A DNA stretch of 10,727 nt. Source: Gemmatimonadota bacterium (GTDB taxonomy: Bacteria; Gemmatimonadota; Gemmatimonadetes; Gemmatimonadales; GWC2-71-9). The translations under genes were made by a program, and so were the position numbers. Numbering within the stretch: position 1 is the stretch's first letter; each line of letters starts with the position of its first letter. Below, piece by piece: positions 6,833 to 10,727 of the stretch. Below the pieces are notes generated by a model. It did no database searches. It was not told the origin of the DNA and saw only the letters and a list, made by a program, of their open reading frames with translations. The DNA lies in contig JANYCP010000335.1 of the NCBI GenBank assembly GCA_025360265.1, positions 1-10,727 on the forward strand, in the 5' to 3' direction.

Positions 6833-6925
6833 CCTCGTCCTGACGCTGAGCAAAGCGAAGCGGAGGGACCCCCAGACTCCATGACACGGAGACCCTGGAG
6901 GTCCCTCACTTCGCTCAGGACGAGG
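6833..6925 (+). repeat. Long imperfect palindromic repeat between pilQ and aroC
   Basis: Three arm segments pair in order: 6833-6843 with 6915-6925 (11 bp, CCTCGTCCTGA / TCAGGACGAGG), 6855-6860 with 6909-6914 (6 bp), and 6863-6870 with 6900-6907 (8 bp, GAGGGACC / GGTCCCTC). The left arm carries an 11-base bulge. It begins 18 bp after the pilQ stop and belongs to the same type as the palindromes at 391-452 and 8802-8942, built around CCTGAGCGAAG and GGTCC. Repeats of this kind are common between genes in soil bacteria and give spurious peptides such as PERSEG when translated. It may end the pil transcript, but there is no clear T run. Confidence 0.8.
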
Positions 6926-6930
6926 CCCAC

Positions 6931-6958
6931 GTCTCGCGTCTCTCGTCTCTCGTCCCTC
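6931..6958 (+). repeat. Four-unit 7-bp tandem repeat (GTCTCTC)
   Basis: Four consecutive heptamers read GTCTCGC, GTCTCTC, GTCTCTC and GTCCCTC, directly after the palindrome and 18 bp before aroC. The two central units are identical and the outer two differ by one base each. The pyrimidine-only bias gives the strands a strong purine/pyrimidine asymmetry. A second four-unit heptamer array with a different unit lies inside topA (9673-9700). Confidence 0.75.
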
Positions 6959-6964
6959 CCGCTC

Positions 6965-6976
6965 TATATTCCCCGA
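6965..6976 (+). promoter_or_regulatory. -10-like box for possibly leaderless aroC transcription
   Basis: TATATT (6965-6970) ends seven bases before the aroC ATG at 6977. At the normal distance from a -10 box, transcription would begin at or next to the A of the ATG. No Shine-Dalgarno-like sequence is present between the heptamer array and the ATG, where the bases are CCCCGA. No convincing -35 element is seen. Leaderless genes with this geometry are well known in several bacterial phyla; its use here is inference. Confidence 0.45.
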
Positions 6977-8236
6977 ATGCACCTCCGCTTCACTACCGCC
7001 GGCGAATCCCACGGCAAAGCTCTCGTCGTCATCGTCGAGGGCATCCCGGCCGGCCTGCCGATCTCTGCGGCATTCGTTGACACCGATCTCGGCCGCCGCA
7101 TGCAGGGCTACGGCCGCGGCGCCCGGATGAAGATCGAGCAGGATCGCATCGAGTGGCTCTCCGGCGTACGCGCCGGCGAGACCATCGGCTCGCCGATCGC
7201 AATGCTGATCCACAATCGCGATTGGACCAACTGGGAAGAGATCATGGCGGCCGAAGGGACGCCCGGCGAAGAACGCCGGCGTCGCGTCACCCGCCCCCGC
7301 CCAGGCCACGCTGATCTGGTTGGTGTTCTCAAGTACGATCGCCTCGATGCCCGTGACATTCTCGAACGCGCCTCGGCACGCGAAACGGCAGCACGCGTTG
7401 CCGCTGGTGCCATCGCACGTCGACTGCTGGAAGAATTCGGCATCGAGATCGGCTCGCATCTCGTGTCGCTCGGCGGGATCCGCGCCATGACGCCGTCGCC
7501 GCTACCAACGCCGTTGAATGCTGCAACCGATGCATCGCCGGTGCGCACGCTCGATGCGGTCGCAGAAACGCAAATGATCACTCGCATCGACAAGGCAAAG
7601 AAAGACGGCGACACCCTCGGCGGCGAAATGGAAGTGATCGTCCGCGGACTTCCCGTTGGGCTCGGCTCGCACGTCAGCTGGGATCGCAAGCTCGACGGGC
7701 GGCTCGCCGGCATGCTCATGTCAATTCCCGCGGTGAAGGGTGTCGAGATCGGGATGGGGTTCGAAGCGGCGCGGCGGCCGGGATCCGAGGTTCACGATCC
7801 GATCATCGCGGGCGTCGACGCGGGGGACGCGGTAGGGGCGCACGGCCGTGCGTCCCTACGCGACCCCCGTGCCGGTTTCCGCCGCGTCGGCAACAACGCC
7901 GGCGGCCTCGAAGGCGGCATGACGACAGGTGAACACCTCGTCGTCCGCGTCGCCATGAAACCAATCTCCACGCTGATGTCGCCGCTCAAGACGGTGAATC
8001 TCGCCACTGGGGCCGAAGCAAATGCGCAAAGTGAGCGCTCCGACGTGACTGCCGTGCCGGCGATGGGTGTCATCGCCGAAGCGCTCGTGGCGCTGGTGCT
8101 CGCCGATGCGATGCTGGAAAAGTTTGGTGGCGATGCGCTCAGCGAAACGCGGCGCAATCTCGACGGCTATCTCGCAGCCGCTGGCAAACGGTGGGACGCC
8201 GTGCGAAACCAGCCGGCGAGCGGCGAGGGCGATTGA
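6977..8236 (+). CDS. aroC: Chorismate synthase AroC, with a repeat-derived in-frame insertion
   Basis: AroC converts 5-enolpyruvylshikimate-3-phosphate to chorismate using reduced FMN, the last step of the shikimate pathway, in the cytoplasm. The 419 residues are longer than the usual 350-400. All signatures are present: FTTAGESHG with His12, GRGARMKIEQDRIEWLSGVR, RPGHADL with His111, RASARETAARVAAGA, GLGSHVSWDRKLDGRLAG, NNAGGLEGGMTTGE, AMKPIST and RSDVTAVPA. Between HDPI and GFRR, about residues 278-299, there is extra Asp/Gly/Ala/Arg-rich sequence (DAVGAHGRASLRDP) encoded by a palindrome at 7832-7859, where relatives have a short turn. The start at 6977 gives the canonical N terminus; the frame is open upstream only through repeat DNA. 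The stop touches the aroK start region, so the two are probably one transcript. Confidence 0.95.
   Translation: MHLRFTTAGESHGKALVVIVEGIPAGLPISAAFVDTDLGRRMQGYGRGARMKIEQDRIEWLSGVRAGETIGSPIAMLIHNRDWTNWEEIMAAEGTPGEERRRRVTRPRPGHADLVGVLKYDRLDARDILERASARETAARVAAGAIARRLLEEFGIEIGSHLVSLGGIRAMTPSPLPTPLNAATDASPVRTLDAVAETQMITRIDKAKKDGDTLGGEMEVIVRGLPVGLGSHVSWDRKLDGRLAGMLMSIPAVKGVEIGMGFEAARRPGSEVHDPIIAGVDAGDAVGAHGRASLRDPRAGFRRVGNNAGGLEGGMTTGEHLVVRVAMKPISTLMSPLKTVNLATGAEANAQSERSDVTAVPAMGVIAEALVALVLADAMLEKFGGDALSETRRNLDGYLAAAGKRWDAVRNQPASGEGD
7832..7859 (+). repeat. 28-bp palindrome inserted in frame in aroC
   Basis: The two 14-base halves, GTAGGGGCGCACGG and CCGTGCGTCCCTAC, are reverse complements at 13 of 14 positions, the last being a G-T pair (7838 with 7853). 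With one bulged base the arms extend to about 7822 and 7868 (GGGGGACGCG against CGCGACCCCC, one mismatch). It encodes VGAHGRASLR, residues 286-295 of chorismate synthase, without breaking the frame. Nothing in the enzyme family explains such symmetry, so it looks like a repeat that has entered a coding region. Confidence 0.82.
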
Positions 8237-8238
8237 GC

Positions 8239-8757
8239 GTGCCACGCCCGGTCATCCTGATCGGGTTGCCCGGCGCCGGGAAAACCACCGTCGCGCCGCT
8301 TGCGGCCGAGCTCCTCGATGCACCCTGGTGCGACATCGATCAGCGGATCGTGGCGAGCACCGGACAGTCCGTTGCCGAGCTCTTTTCCCAGCATGGTGAG
8401 CCCCACTTTCGACAGCTCGAGCACCGCGAATTGCTGCGGGCGCTCGATGAGCCGCCGCAGGTGATCGCGGTCGGTGCCGGCTGGGCAGCACAGGATGGCA
8501 ATCTTGCCGCGGTAACCGGTCGCGCCCTCTCCTTATATCTGTCGCTCACGCCGGCCGAAGCTGCCATCCGCGTTGGGGCCGCCACTGATCGTCCGATGCT
8601 GCTGGGAGCCGCGCCGGAACAGCGAATCGCCGAGCTGCTCGCGGCGCGCACTCATTGGTACCGGCTTGCGGATCTTGAGATTGACGTTGGGCGCTCAACC
8701 CCCGATGCTGTCGCCGCGGGAATCGTTACGGCGGCGAGACAGTACGGCGGGTGGTAA
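8239..8757 (+). CDS. aroK: Shikimate kinase
   Basis: Shikimate kinase phosphorylates shikimate at the 3-hydroxyl with ATP, two steps before chorismate. The 172 residues match the family. From GTG 8239 the key residues fall almost exactly at canonical positions: Walker A GLPGAGKT (9-16), Asp32 and Asp34 (CDID), Arg58 in GEPHFRQLE, the lid Arg118 in DRPMLL, and Arg137 before HWY. The shikimate-contacting Gly79-Gly80-Gly81 motif reads Gly-Ala-Gly here, followed by Trp82. GTG 8239 has a GAGGG-type ribosome site nine bases upstream. A TTG at 8233 overlapping the aroC stop (TTGA) would add two residues and is a real alternative; longer upstream extensions are not credible. It is coupled to aroC. 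Confidence 0.9.
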   Translation: MPRPVILIGLPGAGKTTVAPLAAELLDAPWCDIDQRIVASTGQSVAELFSQHGEPHFRQLEHRELLRALDEPPQVIAVGAGWAAQDGNLAAVTGRALSLYLSLTPAEAAIRVGAATDRPMLLGAAPEQRIAELLAARTHWYRLADLEIDVGRSTPDAVAAGIVTAARQYGGW

Positions 8758-8768
8758 GGCCCTCCGGC

Positions 8769-8798
8769 TTGCCCGGGATGGGAAGGGTAGGCTATTAG
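8769..8798 (+). promoter_or_regulatory. Weak candidate promoter for topA
   Basis: TTGCCC (8769-8774), an 18-base spacer and TATTAG (8793-8798) lie just after aroK and before the large palindrome that precedes topA. A transcript from here would carry the whole palindrome in its leader. The match is partial, and it is offered only because this gap must hold a topA promoter unless topA is read through from aroK. Confidence 0.22.
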
Positions 8799-8801
8799 TG
8801 G

Positions 8802-8942
8802 TGTCATCCTGAGCGGAGTGCGGCTGCAGGCCGCACGCAGTCGAAGGACCTCGGTTCCGTACCGCAGGGGCTGGCTCTTTTGCCCTGGTCCGGGGTCCTT
8901 CGACTTCGCAACGGCTTCGCGGTTGCTTCGCTCAGGATGACA
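8802..8942 (+). repeat. 141-bp compound palindrome upstream of topA
   Basis: The outer arms 8802-8815 and 8929-8942 pair perfectly over 14 bp (TGTCATCCTGAGCG / CGCTCAGGATGACA). The inner arms 8839-8854 and 8890-8905 pair over 16 positions including one G-T (core GTCGAAGGACC / GGTCCTTCGAC). Each side also carries its own small hairpin: GTGCGGC / GCCGCAC (8818-8824 with 8830-8836) on the left and GCAAC / GTTGC (8908-8912 with 8922-8926) on the right. The whole could fold into a branched, cruciform-like structure. It ends 16 bp before the topA ATG. Arm sequences are shared with the pilin terminator (391-452) and, in part, with 6833-6925. Confidence 0.88.
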
Positions 8943-8958
8943 GTATTTCGGGAGACCA

Positions 8959-10727
8959 ATGGCCAAGAAAGCTGCAGCAACGAAACCGAAGCGCGCCGCC
9001 AAGCGGGCCACCCAGTCCGGGGGGCTTGGCCGTGCGCTCGTGATCGTCGAGTCGCCCACCAAGGCGCGCACCATTCGCGACTTCCTGCCCGACGGCTTCA
9101 CCGTCGCGGCATCAATGGGCCACATCCGCGATTTGCCGGGCGATGCCAAGGAAATCCCGGCCAAGTACAAGGGGCAGGAGTGGGCGCGATTCGGGGTGAA
9201 CGTTGCCGAAGATTTCGCGCCGCTCTATGTGATTCCGAGCGACAAGCGCGGTGTGGTCAAGGAACTCAAGGACGAACTCAAGAACGCCGACACCCTCTAC
9301 CTCGCGACCGACGAAGACCGCGAGGGCGAAAGCATTTCGTGGCACCTGATGGACGTGTTGCAGCCCAAGGTTCCAGTGCGCCGGATGGTGTTCCACGAAA
9401 TCACTCGCGATGCCATCCAGGAAGCACTGGCGCATACCCGCGACGTCGACCAGAACATGGTGCGCGCGCAGGAAACCCGACGAATTCTCGATCGCCTGGT
9501 GGGATACACGCTATCACCACTGCTCTGGAAGAAAGTTGCATTTGGCCTCTCCGCCGGCCGCGTGCAATCGGTCGCTACGCGCCTCATCGTCGATCGCGAA
9601 CGCGAGCGCCTCGCCTTCAAGACCGGCAGTTACTGGGACCTGACAGCAACGCTGACACATCCGTCGCCAGAGCTCACGACTAACGACTCACGACTCACGA
9701 CCTTTGAAGCGGGAATGGTGGCGCTCGACGGCAAGCGCCTCGCCACCGGCAAGGATTTCGATGAGCAGACCGGCAACGTCACCAAGGGTGTTGATGTTGT
9801 GCTGCTCGACGAGACCACCGCACAGGCGCTGGTCACCAGGCTGCGCGATGCGACGTGGAAAGTCGTGTCCGTTGAACAGTCGCCGCGCACCCTTCGTCCG
9901 TACGCGCCGTTCACTACCTCCACGTTGCAGCAGGAAGCCAACCGCAAGTTGCGCTTTTCCGCCAAGCAGACGATGCAGGTGGCGCAGAAGCTGTACGAGC
10001 GCGGTTTCATCACTTACATGCGTACCGATTCCGTTGCCTTGTCCGATCAGGCGATCACCGCGGCGCGCACGCTCGTGGCCGGCATGTACGGCAAGGAATA
10101 CCTGCCGGACGAGCCGCGCCGCTACGCCAACAAGGTCGCCAACGCGCAGGAAGCACACGAAGCGATTCGCCCTGCTGGCTCCGTGTTCCGCACCACCGAC
10201 CAGACCGGGCTGGAAGACAACGAGCGCGCCCTCTACGACCTGATCTGGAAGCGCACTGTTGCGTCGCAGATGAAGGATGCCAAGAAGACCGCCACCGCGG
10301 CCGAACTCTCAGTACTCAACGCCACCTTCCGCGCCAACGGATTGCGTACCGACTTCGCCGGCTTCCTCCGCGCCTACGTCGAGGGATCCGACGATCCGGA
10401 AGCGGCACTCGAAGATCGCGACACGCCGCTGCCGCCAATCGCCAAGGGCGATTCGCCCAACTGCACTGGCCTCGAGCCAGTTGGCCACGAAACGAAGCCG
10501 CCGGCCCGATTCACTGAAGCATCGCTGGTGAAGACACTCGAAGAGAATGGCGTCGGTCGTCCATCCACCTATGCCTCGATCATCGGCACCATTGTCGATC
10601 GCGGCTATGTGGTGCGACAGGGACAGGCACTCGTACCCACCTTCACTGCCTTCGCCGTCACCGACTTGCTCAAGAAACATTTCGGCCATCTCGTCGACGT
10701 CGAATTCACCAAGGGAATGGAAGATCG
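8959..10727 (+). CDS. topA: DNA topoisomerase I (3' truncated by window edge)
   Basis: TopA is a type IA topoisomerase that relaxes negative supercoils by cutting one strand through a 5'-phosphotyrosine. The reading frame is uninterrupted from ATG 8959 to the end of the window, giving at least 589 residues. A GGGAG ribosome site lies at 8950-8954. A Lys/Ala/Arg-rich tail of about 25 residues precedes the Toprim domain: ALVIVESPTKA with Glu31, and LATDEDREGE with Asp118, Asp120 and Glu122. Further motifs are RRILDRLVGY, FGLSAGRVQSVA, the catalytic RGFITYMRTDS with Tyr353, AHEAIRP and the ENGVGRPSTYASII helix. The C-terminal zinc-ribbon or tail domains lie beyond the window. Between WDLTATL and FEAGMVALDGKRLATGKDFD is an unusual Thr/Ser-rich stretch (PELTTNDSRLTT) encoded by a 7-bp tandem repeat. 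Its promoter region contains a large palindrome. Confidence 0.97.
   Translation, partial: MAKKAAATKPKRAAKRATQSGGLGRALVIVESPTKARTIRDFLPDGFTVAASMGHIRDLPGDAKEIPAKYKGQEWARFGVNVAEDFAPLYVIPSDKRGVVKELKDELKNADTLYLATDEDREGESISWHLMDVLQPKVPVRRMVFHEITRDAIQEALAHTRDVDQNMVRAQETRRILDRLVGYTLSPLLWKKVAFGLSAGRVQSVATRLIVDRERERLAFKTGSYWDLTATLTHPSPELTTNDSRLTTFEAGMVALDGKRLATGKDFDEQTGNVTKGVDVVLLDETTAQALVTRLRDATWKVVSVEQSPRTLRPYAPFTTSTLQQEANRKLRFSAKQTMQVAQKLYERGFITYMRTDSVALSDQAITAARTLVAGMYGKEYLPDEPRRYANKVANAQEAHEAIRPAGSVFRTTDQTGLEDNERALYDLIWKRTVASQMKDAKKTATAAELSVLNATFRANGLRTDFAGFLRAYVEGSDDPEAALEDRDTPLPPIAKGDSPNCTGLEPVGHETKPPARFTEASLVKTLEENGVGRPSTYASIIGTIVDRGYVVRQGQALVPTFTAFAVTDLLKKHFGHLVDVEFTKGMED
9673..9700 (+). repeat. 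Four-unit 7-bp tandem repeat (CTCACGA) inside topA
   Basis: The heptamers read CTCACGA, CTAACGA, CTCACGA and CTCACGA, followed by CC. Three of four units are identical. Because 7 is not a multiple of 3, the units are read in shifting frames, giving LTTNDSRLT rather than a repeated peptide. Three extra units add 21 bases, so expansion from one unit to four keeps the frame. Arrays of ACGACTC type are otherwise found between genes in environmental bacteria. Confidence 0.78.

Noticed and set aside
6931..6958. Short tandem units considered as a CRISPR array
   Set aside because: The units are 7 bp with no spacers, and no cas gene is present.
6881..6976. Upstream extension of aroC through the repeats
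   Set aside because: The added residues come from the palindrome and heptamer array; chorismate synthase normally begins directly with the FTTAGESHG region.
6611..7459. Minus-strand open frame of 282 codons across the pilQ-aroC gap
   Set aside because: It is antisense to the pilQ end and aroC and includes RPERSEGP, again repeat-derived; no ribosome site or family resemblance.
8652..9170. Minus-strand open frame of 172 codons spanning the end of aroK, the palindrome and the topA start
   Set aside because: Its translation contains HPERSNREAVAKSKDP-type peptide, the familiar product of reading through intergenic palindromic repeats, and it overlaps two well-supported genes.

Overview
The window is GC-rich bacterial DNA with tightly packed genes, all on the + strand. 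It carries a type IV pilus locus, then two shikimate-pathway genes and DNA topoisomerase I. The major pilin (mature start inferred as FTLIELLIVVVIIGILAAVAIPKF), the pilMNOPQ-aroC-aroK-topA order and the palindromic repeats between and inside genes suggest a soil or environmental Gemmatimonadota-like bacterium. That placement rests on general resemblance and is moderate at best.

Layout: (1) 1-360 is the 3' part of a major type IV pilin gene. It ends at a strong rho-independent terminator (416-452) that looks like a degenerate copy of a dispersed palindromic repeat. (2) 546-1971 holds three translationally coupled minor prepilin genes (PilV/GspI-like, PilW/GspJ-like, PilX/GspK-like), overlapping by ATGA and GTGA; together they would form the initiating tip complex of the pilus. 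(3) 1972-2154 is a regulatory gap with a candidate sigma-54 promoter and a weaker sigma-70-like one. (4) 2155-6814 is pilM-pilN-pilO-pilP-pilQ: the cytoplasmic actin-like ring protein, the two inner-membrane alignment proteins, the lipoprotein linker and the outer-membrane secretin. (5) 6977-8757 is aroC (chorismate synthase) overlapping or abutting aroK (shikimate kinase). This parallels the pilMNOPQ-aroK-aroB order of proteobacteria. (6) From 8959 to the window end runs topA, open at its 3' end.

The most unusual layer is the repeats. A palindromic family appears in the pilin terminator, between pilQ and aroC, and just before topA. A different 28-bp palindrome sits in frame inside aroC and appears to add a short peptide to chorismate synthase. 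Two four-unit arrays of 7-bp tandem repeats occur, one just upstream of aroC and one in frame inside topA. aroC also has a -10-like box placed so that transcription would begin at its ATG, a leaderless arrangement. No mobile element with a transposase, no RNA gene and no CRISPR array was seen. No wholly new multi-gene system is evident: the genes belong to known families, and the novelty lies in the repeats and regulatory layout.
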